Notes under the pieces: generated by a model
Told to the model about the DNA's origin: nothing
What the model saw: the letters and a program-made list of their open reading frames with translations, nothing else
The model's database searches: none
Assembly (NCBI GenBank): GCA_016721845.1
Contig: JADKHK010000013.1
Location: forward strand, 2,152,501-2,216,500
Source: Lysobacterales bacterium
Lineage (GTDB): Bacteria; Pseudomonadota; Gammaproteobacteria; Xanthomonadales; Ahniellaceae
DNA length: 64,000 nt
Direction: 5' to 3'
Made by a program: the position numbers and the translations under genes
Part shown: positions 24,142 to 32,771 of the stretch, piece after piece
Layout: each line of letters opens with the position of its first letter
Position numbering within the stretch: the stretch's first letter is position 1

Positions 24142-25286
24142 AAATCCTGATCCCCCTGCACAACTTCATCACCTGGAACGGGGGTGTCGACCTGATCCGC
24201 CTGATCGTGACGGCGCTGAGCTCGGTCGCGGACGAACAACCGCTCCAGCTGGTTTTCGCGATGCCCGAGGCTTGGCCGGGAGAGACCCGCGAAGCGACCC
24301 AACTGCGCACGATGACGCACGAGTTCACGCAAGGCTGGCCGGTACTCGATTGTGGCGATGACGGACGCAGCGTCAGCCGACTCGCGGTCGAGGTCGGCGC
24401 CACGATCGTGTTCCCGAGCATGCAGCCGATTCGCGGCAGTCATGTCCGCAAGGTCGGCTACATCTACGACTTCCAGCATCGCGATCTGCCCGGAAATTTT
24501 TCCGCGGCGGAACGCGCGCAACGCGATGAACAGTTCGCCGCCATCGCGGCGAACTCGGACGCGATCTTCACGACATCGCGCTTCGTGGCCGAGGCGGTGC
24601 AGCGGCACCTCGGCGTCCCTGCGCAACGCGTGCTGACGTTGCCGTTCACACCGTATGCCCAACCGTCCTGGTTCGCCACCGCGTCGGCCGACGCGCAGAC
24701 GCGGCATGCCACCGGCGAGCGCTACGCGATGATCTGCAACCACTTCTGGATCCACAAGGACCACGCCACGGCCCTGCGCGCATTTGCACAGGTCGTGCAA
24801 CGGCCGGAGCATTCGGACCTGAATCTGGTCATGACCGGCGCCACCTCGGACTTCCGCGATCCCGCACATTTCGAGGGCATCGTCGCGCTCATTCGATCCC
24901 TCGGCATCGAGTCGCGCTGCCGCATCCTCGGCCTCATCCCGAAGGGCGACCAGATCGCGCTGTTGCGCGCCGCTCGTGTGCTGATCCAGCCGACGCGCTA
25001 CGAAGGCGGGCCCGGCGGCGGTTCCAGCTACGAAGCGATCGGCCTCGGCCTTCCCGCCGTGCTGTCGGACATCCCGGTCAATCACGAGGCGCGCGCCGAT
25101 GGCGTTGACTATTTCCGGGTCGGTGACGTCGGCGATCTCGCGGACACATTGCTGCGCGTGCTGGCACTGCCGCGCCACGAGCCGGCCATCGACGCCTTGC
25201 TCGAACAATCGCAAGCGCGTCTTCGGCATGCCGGCCGCAGCCTGCTCGCCGGACTGCAAGGCCTGATGCTGCCACGCGTGGCATGA
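24138..25286 (+). CDS. Glycosyltransferase, GT4-like
   Basis: A 382-residue GT-B glycosyltransferase. The N-terminal lobe begins KILIPLHNFITWNGG. The C-terminal lobe has ICNHFWIHKDHATALRAF and the donor-binding RYEGGPGGGSSYEAIGLGLP with the paired glutamates of family GT4. It starts inside the acyltransferase stop codon (ATGA). It is likely to transfer the acylated amino-sugar made by this cassette; donor and acceptor are not deducible. Confidence 0.88.
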   Translation: MKILIPLHNFITWNGGVDLIRLIVTALSSVADEQPLQLVFAMPEAWPGETREATQLRTMTHEFTQGWPVLDCGDDGRSVSRLAVEVGATIVFPSMQPIRGSHVRKVGYIYDFQHRDLPGNFSAAERAQRDEQFAAIAANSDAIFTTSRFVAEAVQRHLGVPAQRVLTLPFTPYAQPSWFATASADAQTRHATGERYAMICNHFWIHKDHATALRAFAQVVQRPEHSDLNLVMTGATSDFRDPAHFEGIVALIRSLGIESRCRILGLIPKGDQIALLRAARVLIQPTRYEGGPGGGSSYEAIGLGLPAVLSDIPVNHEARADGVDYFRVGDVGDLADTLLRVLALPRHEPAIDALLEQSQARLRHAGRSLLAGLQGLMLPRVA

Positions 25287-25383
25287 GCCGGCTCAACGGC
25301 TGAGGTGATGCCGCCGCAACGCCGACGTCGCAGCCCCTGAGACGCCCATCGGCCACACTGCCCTTCCCGACCGGAGCGCTTCG

Positions 25384-26235
25384 ATGCATGTGATCTACAG
25401 CGACTTGATGATGGCGCCGGCGCAGGGGTCGTCGCCAAGTGCGGCCAAGCCGCGGCCCGTGGTCGAAGCCTGGATGGACCTCGATCCAGACCTGCGCATC
25501 CTGCCGCCGAAAGCGGTGACGATCGACGATTTCGCGCGAGCGCATGAACGCCGTTTCGTCGAGGACGTGTTCGCGCAGCGCATCGCGAACGGCTTCGGCA
25601 CGCGCTCGGCGGACGTGAACCGTTCGCTGCCGTTCACCACCGGCGCGATGCTCGATGCGGCGCGGCTCGCGCTGTCGCAGCACACCGCGGTGGCGGCACC
25701 GGTATCGGGCTTCCATCATGCGCGCTGGAATGAGGCGGCGGCCTACTGCACGTTCAATGGCTTGATCGTGACGGCGATGGCGTTGCGCGCCGAGCATCCG
25801 AAGCTGCGCGTCGGCATCCTCGACTACGACTACCACTATGGCGATGGCACCGACGACATCATCAATTGCCTCGGGCTGCACTGGATCTCGCACTACACGG
25901 CCGGCCAGAAATTCCTCTGGCCGGAGCAGGCAGGCGCTTTTCTGGACGCCATTCCAACGCACGTGGCCTTGATGGCCAGCTGCGATGTCGTGCTGTATCA
26001 GGCCGGCGCCGATCCACACATCGATGATCCGCTCGGCGGATTTCTCACGACGGCCGAACTCGCCGAGCGTGATCGCCGCGTGTTTCAGCATCTGCACGAC
26101 CGCGGCATTCCGCTGGCATGGAATCTGGCCGGCGGCTATCAGCAACCGCTGAGCAAGGTCGTCGCGATCCACCGAAACACCTATCGGGCGTGCAAGACGA
26201 TTTACGACGTGCCGATGGCGCGCGTCGCGCCGTGA
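25384..26235 (+). CDS. Histone deacetylase-family amidohydrolase
   Basis: A 283-residue zinc enzyme of the arginase/deacetylase fold. The general-base His pair is in SGFHHARW, the zinc ligands in LDYDYHYGDGT (about Asp149 and His151) and QAGADPHIDDPLGG, and the transition-state Tyr in NLAGGYQ. All catalytic positions are present. It is shorter than class I/II deacetylases and lacks the usual N-terminal HPE motif. Bacterial members act on polyamines, acetoin-related compounds or small acylated amines; the substrate here is unknown. Confidence 0.88.
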   Translation: MHVIYSDLMMAPAQGSSPSAAKPRPVVEAWMDLDPDLRILPPKAVTIDDFARAHERRFVEDVFAQRIANGFGTRSADVNRSLPFTTGAMLDAARLALSQHTAVAAPVSGFHHARWNEAAAYCTFNGLIVTAMALRAEHPKLRVGILDYDYHYGDGTDDIINCLGLHWISHYTAGQKFLWPEQAGAFLDAIPTHVALMASCDVVLYQAGADPHIDDPLGGFLTTAELAERDRRVFQHLHDRGIPLAWNLAGGYQQPLSKVVAIHRNTYRACKTIYDVPMARVAP

Positions 26236-26285
26236 CATTCCGCCATGGCGGCACCCCGGGTGCGGATTGATCGAACAGTGGCCGA

Positions 26286-27248
26286 TCAGCCGCGCCGGTC
26301 GCCGATGTCACCGCACTCGTCCAGCACCAGCGAACGCAGCCAGCGATGCGCCGGATCGGCGTCGAGGCGGGGATGCCAGAACAGCGACAGCATGAACTCC
26401 GGAAGCGGCAACGGCAGGTCGACGCGCTGCATGTCGGCGTGCAGCGCTCGCGTATGTTTCTCGGGCACCGTGGCGACCAGATCGGAGGCTTGGGCCAGGG
26501 CGATGGCGGTGGCGAATCCGCTGACCGTGGCGGCGATGTTGCGGCGTAGTCCCAATGCGTCGAGCGCCTCGTCCAGCTGACCCGTTCCGAGCCCGCGCCG
26601 CTGGATCATCACGTGGGCAGCGGAAGCGTAATCCTCGGGCGTGATCCTGCCGCGACCCAGCGGGTGTCCGGCGCGAACGACGGCGACCAGACGGTCGCGA
26701 AACAGCCCGACAGTGCGCAGTTCCGGACCCATCGCGGCGCTGATCACGCCGGTTTCAAGATCGACCGTGCCATCACGCAACGGCGTGCTGTCCTTGTCCG
26801 GCTTGGCATGGAACCAGAGTCGGGCACGCGGCGATTCGACCGCCATGCGCGCGATCAGTCGTGGCCCAAAGGTTTCGGCGAATCCTTCGCTGCACCGGAT
26901 CGAGTAAGTGCGCTCCAGCGACGCGAGGTCGATCGTCAGCGCCGGGCGCACGACCGATTCGGCCGCATCGACAACCTGACGCACGCGGTCGCGCAATTCG
27001 AGCGCACGCGGTGTCGGGACCAGGCCGCGACCGGCCCGCACCAGCAGCGGATCGCCGATCGCCGTGCGCAATCGGGCCAGTGACCGGCTCATCGCCGATG
27101 CACTGAGTCGCAGGCGCCGAGCGGCACCCACGACGCTGCCCTCTTGCAGCAAGACGTCCAGCGTCACCAGCAGGTTGAGGTCGGGGGTCGACACGCCGGC
27201 AGCAATACCACGTTCATCGCAGACATGGCGTTTCGTGCACGAATTCAT
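26286..27248 (-). CDS. LysR-family transcription regulator
   Basis: A protein of about 320 residues with an N-terminal winged helix (DLNLLVTLDVLLQEGSVVGA, then RRLRLSASAMSRSLARLR) and a periplasmic-binding-like effector domain. It is divergent from an MFS efflux gene 78 bp away and probably controls it. The start is uncertain: ATG at 27248 is given. A GTG at 27194, directly before STPDLNLL, would give the more usual LysR N-terminus. The 50 bp downstream contain two adjacent palindromes (26240-26251, 26251-26263). Confidence 0.9.
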   Translation of the reverse strand: MNSCTKRHVCDERGIAAGVSTPDLNLLVTLDVLLQEGSVVGAARRLRLSASAMSRSLARLRTAIGDPLLVRAGRGLVPTPRALELRDRVRQVVDAAESVVRPALTIDLASLERTYSIRCSEGFAETFGPRLIARMAVESPRARLWFHAKPDKDSTPLRDGTVDLETGVISAAMGPELRTVGLFRDRLVAVVRAGHPLGRGRITPEDYASAAHVMIQRRGLGTGQLDEALDALGLRRNIAATVSGFATAIALAQASDLVATVPEKHTRALHADMQRVDLPLPLPEFMLSLFWHPRLDADPAHRWLRSLVLDECGDIGDRRG

Positions 27249-27326
27249 TTCATCCAATGCGTCTACCGCCTGTTTTCGGTCGCGCGTAGCGTGGCTGCAT
27301 CGCCCACACGCACTTCCGAGCCCGAT

Positions 27327-28751
27327 ATGACCGCCGCCTCTGAACCGACCACCGATGTCCGCCGCGAGGCGTCACGGGTGAACTGGACCCTGGCCAGCCT
27401 GGCACTGACGATGCTGTTGTCGTCGCTTGGCACCAGCATCGCCAACGTCGGCTTGCCGACCCTGGCCCGGGTATTCGACGCATCCACCGCGTCCGTGCAA
27501 TGGGTGGTGCTCGCGTACTTGCTGGCAGTGACGTCGCTCGTGGTCAGTGCCGGTCGACTGGGCGACCTGTTCGGGCGTCGCCGCCTGTTGCTGGCCGGAA
27601 TCGCCCTGTTCACCTTGGCATCGACCCTGTGCGGCAGCGTCGAAGACCTGGTCTCGCTGATCGCAGCGCGTACGGCCCAGGGCGCCGGCGCCGCCCTGAT
27701 GATGGCGCTGGCGCTCGCCGCGGTCGGCGCCAATGCCGGACGTGGCCGGGTGGGCCGCGCCATGGGTCTGCTCGGCACCGTGTCGGCGATCGGCACCGCC
27801 CTCGGACCCACGCTCGGGGGTTGGCTCATTGCCGACTTTGGCTGGTCGGCACTGTTCTTCGTGAACCTGCCGCTCGGCGTGATCGCGTTCGCGCTGGTCT
27901 GGCGCCTGCTGCCGCCGGATCTGCCATCGACGCCTGCTCGCTTCGATGGGACCGGCGCCCTGCTGCTGACGCTCGCACTCGTGGCCTACGCGCTCGCGAT
28001 GACCTGGGGCGGTGGCCACATCGGTGCGGCCAGGGTGGCGCTGCTGGTCGCCGCCGTGTGGATCGGGTTCGGCTTCATCCGCCACGAAGCGTCGACGCGT
28101 TCGCCGCTGTTGCAGCCCGAACTGTTGCGTAACCGCCTCATCCGCCGCGGGTTCGCGAGCGGTGCCCTCGCAGCGACGGTGGCGATGACAACACTGGTGG
28201 TCGGCCCGTTCTACCTGTCCGGTGCCTTGCACCTCGATGCCACCGGGACCGGCCTGGCCATGTCGGCGGGGCCACTCGTCGCCGCGATCGCCGGCGTCCC
28301 GGCCGGACGCAGTGTCGATCGCTGGGGCGCGGAGCGGATGATCGTCGTCGGACTGGTCGCGATGGCACTCGGTGCGTCCGCCCTTGCCGCGGTCGCCACG
28401 ACGACGGGCGTGCCCGGCTACGTCGTGCCGCTGATGTTGCTGACCACCGGCTTCGCGACATTCCAGGTCGCGAACAACAGCGCCGTGCTGGGCGCCGCCG
28501 ACAGCGCGCAGCGCGGTGTGGTGTCCGGCCTGCTCAACCTGTCGCGCAACCTCGGCCTGGTGACCGGCGCATCGGCCATGGGCACCGTCTTTGCAGCTGG
28601 CGAGAGCATCGTGTCCGGCACGCGCATGACGTTCGCGCTTGCCGCCGCATTGATCGCGGTCGCCCTCGTCATCTGCATACTTCCGGCCCGCGTCCCGCCA
28701 ACCAGGTTGCAGCAGACTTCAGCACCCGCCGCCGTGTCGAGATCACCGTGA
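27327..28751 (+). CDS. MFS efflux transporter, DHA2 (EmrB/QacA) family
   Basis: A 474-residue inner-membrane drug:H+ antiporter with about 14 membrane segments. Motif A is GRLGDLFGRRRLLLAG, motif C is LGPTLGGWLI, and the start TMLLSSLGTSIANVGLPTLA is typical of DHA2. It is regulated probably by the divergent LysR gene. The ATG at 27327 leaves a 78-bp divergent control region. Upstream in-frame codons would extend into the LysR gene. Confidence 0.92.
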   Translation: MTAASEPTTDVRREASRVNWTLASLALTMLLSSLGTSIANVGLPTLARVFDASTASVQWVVLAYLLAVTSLVVSAGRLGDLFGRRRLLLAGIALFTLASTLCGSVEDLVSLIAARTAQGAGAALMMALALAAVGANAGRGRVGRAMGLLGTVSAIGTALGPTLGGWLIADFGWSALFFVNLPLGVIAFALVWRLLPPDLPSTPARFDGTGALLLTLALVAYALAMTWGGGHIGAARVALLVAAVWIGFGFIRHEASTRSPLLQPELLRNRLIRRGFASGALAATVAMTTLVVGPFYLSGALHLDATGTGLAMSAGPLVAAIAGVPAGRSVDRWGAERMIVVGLVAMALGASALAAVATTTGVPGYVVPLMLLTTGFATFQVANNSAVLGAADSAQRGVVSGLLNLSRNLGLVTGASAMGTVFAAGESIVSGTRMTFALAAALIAVALVICILPARVPPTRLQQTSAPAAVSRSP

Positions 28752-29575
28752 TCCAACCCTTCCTCGATCGCCACCGCAAGCTTCGCAATGGTTGGTGGAT
28801 CCTCATCTTCTTCCTCGTCCTCGGCGCACTGGTCGTACCCGCGACGGTCTTCGCAAATGCACGCGGCATCGAACTCGGACCCGGCGCACAAGCCGTGCTG
28901 GCAGCAATCGCCACCGCGATCTGTCTGGCCCTACGGCGCGAAGCCGCAACCACCGTCATCGGCCCGTGGTCGAGTTGGCGCCTCGGCGTACCGCTCGGAC
29001 TCGCACTCGGGTCCGCCGTATGGGTGACCACGGCCCTGGTGCTGTGGATCGGCGGCCATGTGCACTGGTCCTGGAACGGTCCGGCCGCGATGCTTGCCGC
29101 AGGCTTGCTGGATTGCTTGGCCGTCGCCGTCGTCGAGGAACTGGTGTTCCGGGGCTTCGTGTTCCAGCGACTGATCGCGGGAATCGGCGCATGGCCCGCG
29201 CAGATCGCGATGGCCGCGTATTTCGTACTGACGCATTCCGAGGGCATCGCGTCCGCAGGTGTCGCACAGCCCATCGCGATGCTCAACATCTTCCTCGCCG
29301 GATTGCTGTTCGGCGCCGCCTGGCTGCGCACGCGTTCGCTGTCGATGCCGATCGCATTGCACTTCATGCTCAATTTCGTGCAAGGACCCATTCTCGGCTT
29401 CGGTGTCAGCGGCAACGAGTCGGCGGGATTGCTGCAGCCGACCGTCGGCGGCGCCCCCGCATGGTGGACCGGCGGCACCTTCGGACTGGAGGCAAGCCTG
29501 CCGGGCACCCTGGTCGTCCTCCTGGCCCTGTGGCTGGTTGCAGGTTCGCCACAGGTTTGGCGCGCCGGGAAATGA
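28748..29575 (+). CDS. CPBP-family intramembrane glutamic protease
   Basis: A 275-residue membrane protein with about 7 hydrophobic segments. The CPBP (Abi/Rce1) motifs are VVEELVFRGFVF (Glu130, Glu131, Arg), FVLTHSEG and LHFMLNF. All predicted catalytic residues are kept. It starts at a GTG overlapping the MFS stop (GTGA), so translation is coupled to the efflux gene. Substrate is unknown. Confidence 0.9.
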   Translation: MIQPFLDRHRKLRNGWWILIFFLVLGALVVPATVFANARGIELGPGAQAVLAAIATAICLALRREAATTVIGPWSSWRLGVPLGLALGSAVWVTTALVLWIGGHVHWSWNGPAAMLAAGLLDCLAVAVVEELVFRGFVFQRLIAGIGAWPAQIAMAAYFVLTHSEGIASAGVAQPIAMLNIFLAGLLFGAAWLRTRSLSMPIALHFMLNFVQGPILGFGVSGNESAGLLQPTVGGAPAWWTGGTFGLEASLPGTLVVLLALWLVAGSPQVWRAGK

Positions 29576-29584
29576 CCCCATCGC

Positions 29585-29619
29585 AAAAGCAAAAGGCCCG
29601 CATCGCTGCGAGCCCTTTG
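29585..29619 (-). terminator. Intrinsic terminator after tRNA-Gln
   Basis: On the minus strand an 11-12 bp stem (AAAGGGCTCGCA / TGCGGGCCTTT, with one wobble and one bulge) has a GCGA loop and is followed by TTTTGCTTTT. It lies just after the tRNA and before the convergent CPBP stop, and could work in both directions. Confidence 0.75.
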
Positions 29620-29625
29620 TTGGAT

Positions 29626-29699
29626 TGGCTGGGAGACTAGGATTCGAACCTAGATAGGCAGAGTCAGAGTCTGCAGTCCTACCATTGGACGATCTCCCA
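29626..29699 (-). tRNA. tRNA-Gln (anticodon CTG)
   Basis: The acceptor stem is TGGGAGA / TCTCCCA with an encoded GCCA 3' end. The anticodon arm is GCAGA-CTCTGAC-TCTGC with anticodon CTG, and the T arm contains GGTTCGAATCC. Total length is 74 nt including CCA. The gene begins only 9 nt after the rpsI stop codon, so it is most likely cut from the rplM-rpsI transcript. Confidence 0.96.
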
Positions 29700-29708
29700 A
29701 AAGCGGGA

Positions 29709-30101
29709 TTAGCGCTTCGAGAACTGCGTGGCGCGGCGTGCCTTGTGCAGGCCGACCTTCTTGCGCTCGACTTCGCGGGCGTCGCGGGTCATGAAGCCGG
29801 CCTTGCGCAACTGGCCCTTCAGCGAGTCGTCGTAGGCGACCAGCGCGCGCGACAGACCGAGGCGGATCGCGCCGGCCTGGCCGGTGATGCCGCCGCCGGA
29901 GACCGTCACCAGCACGTCGAACTGCTCGGTCATGTTCAGGGCTTCGAGCGGCTGACGCACGATCATGCGCGCCGTCTCGCGACCGAAGAACTGGTCGAGC
30001 GGTTTGTCGTTGACCACGATCGAGCCCTTGCCCGGGCGCAGGAACACGCGCGCAGCAGAGGACTTGCGACGACCGGTACCGTAATTCTGCGAAATCGCCA
30101 T
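29709..30101 (-). CDS. rpsI: 30S ribosomal protein S9
   Basis: A 130-residue ribosomal protein. Signatures are YGTGRRKSSAARVFLRPG, GGGITGQAGAIRLGLSRAL and the invariant C-terminal SKR that reaches the P-site tRNA. It is co-transcribed with rplM, 13 bp upstream, and followed closely by tRNA-Gln. Confidence 0.98.
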   Translation of the reverse strand: MAISQNYGTGRRKSSAARVFLRPGKGSIVVNDKPLDQFFGRETARMIVRQPLEALNMTEQFDVLVTVSGGGITGQAGAIRLGLSRALVAYDDSLKGQLRKAGFMTRDAREVERKKVGLHKARRATQFSKR

Positions 30102-30114
30102 GATTGCGTTCCTA

Positions 30115-30546
30115 TCAGCCGATGTTCAGCGCTTGAGGCTGCTGAGCGGTGTGCGGGTGCTCGGCACCCTTGTAGACCTTGAGCTTGCGCGCCATGGCGC
30201 GGCCCAGCGGATTCTTCGGCAGCATGCCCTTGACGGCGATCTCGATCGCGCGTTCCGGGTGCGTAGCCAGCAGGTCGCGCAGCGACATCGTCTTCAGGTT
30301 ACCGATGTAACCGGTGAAGCGGTGGTACTGCTTGTCCTGCAGCTTGTTGCCGGTGACGGCAACCTTTTCCGCGTTGACCACGACGAGGTAGTCGCCGGTG
30401 TCGCAATGCGGGGTGTAGACAGGCTTGTGCTTGCCGCGCAGGCGATGCGCGAGCTCGCTGGCGAGACGGCCGAGCGTCTTGTCCGTGGCGTCGACGATGT
30501 ACCAGTCGCGCTTGACGGTCTGCGCATTGGCGCTGACGGTTTTCAT
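30115..30546 (-). CDS. rplM: 50S ribosomal protein L13
   Basis: A 143-residue protein and early assembly component of the large subunit. Signatures are WYIVDATDKTLGRLASELA, RGKHKPVYTPHCDTGDYLVVVNAEK and GMLPKNPLGRAMARKLKVYKG. First gene of the rplM-rpsI-tRNA-Gln unit, with a clear promoter upstream. Confidence 0.98.
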   Translation of the reverse strand: MKTVSANAQTVKRDWYIVDATDKTLGRLASELAHRLRGKHKPVYTPHCDTGDYLVVVNAEKVAVTGNKLQDKQYHRFTGYIGNLKTMSLRDLLATHPERAIEIAVKGMLPKNPLGRAMARKLKVYKGAEHPHTAQQPQALNIG

Positions 30547-30587
30547 CTGCGTGCTCCGAAGAGGGTCGGGGTCAAAAAAGGCCGACG

Positions 30588-30617
30588 ACTATAGCCGGCA
30601 CGGCCGGCTTTTGGCAA
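30588..30617 (-). promoter_or_regulatory. Promoter of rplM-rpsI
   Basis: On the minus strand TTGCCA (-35, 30612-30617), an 18-bp spacer and TATAGT (-10, 30588-30593) give a close sigma-70 match about 40 bp before the rplM start. The spacer contains the palindrome GCCGGCCGTGCCGGC. In the rest of the 298-bp gap (30618-30844) I see nothing beyond room for the promoter of the PilZ gene. Confidence 0.75.
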
Positions 30618-30844
30618 GTCACCCCGACATCCAGCCGATTCAGGTCGACGGCTCGGGCCGCCCGAAGCGCGCTCGCAAAGCCGCACCGAGCCACGGAATC
30701 CGGGATTTTCGCGGCCTAAACGGGCGCCCGGATTCGTCGACATTGTGGCAGCCGCCGGGGTGTCCGGCCAAGTCTGCGACCGCCCTCCTGCCACCGCGCT
30801 GGTGCCGCTGTTAGCATCGGGCTTTCGTCGCAACGGAGGCTGCC

Positions 30845-31201
30845 ATGGCCGAACTCTTCGATGACCGCCGCCAGGAAACGCGCTTCGCGACCCAAGGGGA
30901 AGGCGAAGTCGACATCCAGGGCAAGTCCGTCCGCGGCACCCTGGTCGACCTGTCCATCAACGGCCTGCGGATGGTGCGGCCGCCGGAGTTTTCGCCGCCG
31001 GACGGCAGCCGTTTCGCATTGACCCTGCTGATTCCCGGCGCCGACCCGTTCCGAGCCGAGGTCGCGATGATCCGGCTGGATGCCCAGGCGTTCAGTGTCG
31101 AATTCATGGACATGTCGCCCAAGGACTTCGGGCTGCTTACCACCTTGATCGAGCGTTTTGCCCACCTCAGCGCGCAGGCGCGGATGCAGCAGTCGGAATG
31201 A
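30845..31201 (+). CDS. PilZ domain protein
   Basis: A 118-residue cyclic-di-GMP-binding module. RxxxR is present as RRQETR (Arg9, Arg13) and DxSxxG as DLSING (residues 35-40), so ligand binding is expected. The C-terminal helix ERFAHLSAQARMQ is amphipathic. The end overlaps the start of the DUF192 lipoprotein gene (ATGA), suggesting coupled expression. Confidence 0.9.
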   Translation: MAELFDDRRQETRFATQGEGEVDIQGKSVRGTLVDLSINGLRMVRPPEFSPPDGSRFALTLLIPGADPFRAEVAMIRLDAQAFSVEFMDMSPKDFGLLTTLIERFAHLSAQARMQQSE

Positions 31202-31656
31202 GTCCGGTGCGCCCGACCACTCTTTTCGCCCTGCTGGCACTGACGCTGGTCGGGTGCGCCACGGGCAGCGGCGCCCAGGTCGAACTGAAGGGCCACCGTT
31301 TCGGTGTTGAAATTGCCGACAACGACGACGAGCGCTCGCGCGGCCTGATGTATCGCGAATCCATGGACCCCGACCACGGCATGCTGTTCGTCTTCGAGGA
31401 AGACGCACCGCAGGCGTTCTGGATGAAAAACACCTCGATCCCGCTGGACATCATGTATTTCGACGGTGAACGCCGCTTCGTCAGCGCGCACTATCGGGTG
31501 CCGACCTGTAAATACGGTGGCAACAACTGCCCGAGCTACCCGAGCGAAGGCGATGCCCGCTACGTGCTGGAATTGAACGCCGGTGTCGGTGCCGCGCTGT
31601 CGCTTCAGTCGGGCGATGTGATCACCTTGCCGGGCAATCTGAACAAAGCGCGCTAG
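31198..31656 (+). CDS. DUF192 lipoprotein
   Basis: A 152-residue protein with a lipoprotein signal (LTLVGC, lipid-attached Cys20) and a DUF192 domain: RSRGLMYRESMDPDHGMLFV, QAFWMKNTSIPLDIMYFD and the Cys-containing VPTCKYGGNNCPSYPSEG. It is probably anchored on the periplasmic face of a membrane. No biochemical role is established for the family. Confidence 0.9.
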   Translation: MSPVRPTTLFALLALTLVGCATGSGAQVELKGHRFGVEIADNDDERSRGLMYRESMDPDHGMLFVFEEDAPQAFWMKNTSIPLDIMYFDGERRFVSAHYRVPTCKYGGNNCPSYPSEGDARYVLELNAGVGAALSLQSGDVITLPGNLNKAR

Positions 31657-31696
31657 CTTGCTTGACGCCCGACCGCGACGCCCCTATCAAGCGGTC

Positions 31697-32554
31697 ATGG
31701 ACACCACACTCGCCGCTTTGGACGCCCAGGCCAGCTGGCAATTCCTCCGCAGTGCCCGCGATGAGGACATCCCCTTGCTGTGGGCGGCGCTGCAGATCGC
31801 CCGCGACGAATATCCGGCCCTCGATCCGGTCGCCTACGAAGCGGTCGCCACGGCACATTCACAGGCGCTGCGCGCACGCATCGGCAACAGCACCGATTCG
31901 CTCGACGCGCTGCGCGCACTGCACGGCCTGCTGTTCGAGGAGCAGGGCTTCAGCGGCAACGACCAGGACTACTACGACCCGCGCAACAGTTACCTCAACG
32001 AGGTGATCGAGCGCCGCACCGGCAACCCGATCGCGCTTGCGGTGCTGGAACTCGACCTCGCGCGCCGCGTTGGGCTGCCGCTGCAAGGCGTCTCGTTTCC
32101 GGGCCATTTCCTGATTCGCCTGCCGGTCGACAACGGCCTGCTCGTGCTTGACCCATTCAACAAGGGCCGCTCGCTTGATGCCAGCGAGTTGCGCGTGCGC
32201 GCCAAACCGCACGTCCCGGGTCGCTCGGTCGACGACGAACAGCTCGGGCGCATGCTGGAACCCGCGCCCACCCGCGCCATCCTGACCCGCATGCTGCGCA
32301 ATCTGCGCCAATGCTACGTGGAACGCGAGGAATTCGAACGCGCGCTGCGCTGTGCCGATCGCATCGTCTGGCTCGACGATCGCGACCCGGACGAGATCCG
32401 CGAACGCGGCCTGCTCTACGCGCGCGTCGGCCATGTACAGGCCGCGCGCGAGGACTTGCGGACCTATCTCGCGGCGCTGCCGCAGGCCGAGGACAACGAA
32501 CGCATCCGCCAGATCCTGGTCGAGCTGGGCGGACGCGGGGGGCGCCTCAACTGA
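31697..32554 (+). CDS. SirB1-family transglutaminase-like/TPR protein
   Basis: A 285-residue protein with the SirB1 arrangement. A transglutaminase-like N-terminal region contains NSYLNEVIERRTGNPIALAV and GVSFPGHFLIRLP. A tetratricopeptide-like C-terminal region contains CADRIVWLDDRDPDEIRERG and HVQAAREDLRTYL. The usual catalytic Cys is not evident, so enzymatic activity is doubtful. The ATG at 31697 matches the family N-terminus; a TTG further up is less likely. Confidence 0.88.
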   Translation: MDTTLAALDAQASWQFLRSARDEDIPLLWAALQIARDEYPALDPVAYEAVATAHSQALRARIGNSTDSLDALRALHGLLFEEQGFSGNDQDYYDPRNSYLNEVIERRTGNPIALAVLELDLARRVGLPLQGVSFPGHFLIRLPVDNGLLVLDPFNKGRSLDASELRVRAKPHVPGRSVDDEQLGRMLEPAPTRAILTRMLRNLRQCYVEREEFERALRCADRIVWLDDRDPDEIRERGLLYARVGHVQAAREDLRTYLAALPQAEDNERIRQILVELGGRGGRLN

Positions 32555-32738
32555 CCTCGGTCATTTCGAAGTCGGCCTTGCCGACGCCACAATCCGGGCA
32601 TACCCAATCTTCGGGAACATCGTCCCAGCGCGTGCCAGGCGCGAAGCCTTCTTCGGGCAAGCCTTTCGCCTCGTCGTACAGGAAACCGCAGACCACGCAG
32701 ACGTAGACGCGGAACGGCGTATCGGCAGCCACACTCAT
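32547..32738 (-). CDS. Rubredoxin
   Basis: A 63-residue one-iron electron carrier. The two CxxCG knuckles are CVVCG (Cys14, Cys17) and CPDCG (Cys47, Cys50), with YDEAKGLPEEGFAPGTRWDD between. Its partner is not in the window. It is divergent from thiE with 33 bp between start codons and overlaps the end of the SirB1 gene by 8 bp. Confidence 0.95.
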   Translation of the reverse strand: MSVAADTPFRVYVCVVCGFLYDEAKGLPEEGFAPGTRWDDVPEDWVCPDCGVGKADFEMTEVS

Positions 32739-32771
32739 CTTTCGATTCCGGAAACGAACAAGGGCGACATT

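Noticed and set aside
26240..26263. Adjacent palindromes CCGCCATGGCGG and GCACCCCGGGTGC between the deacetylase-like gene and the LysR gene
   Set aside because: Too short and without a T run to call as a terminator or operator; noted only in the LysR entry.
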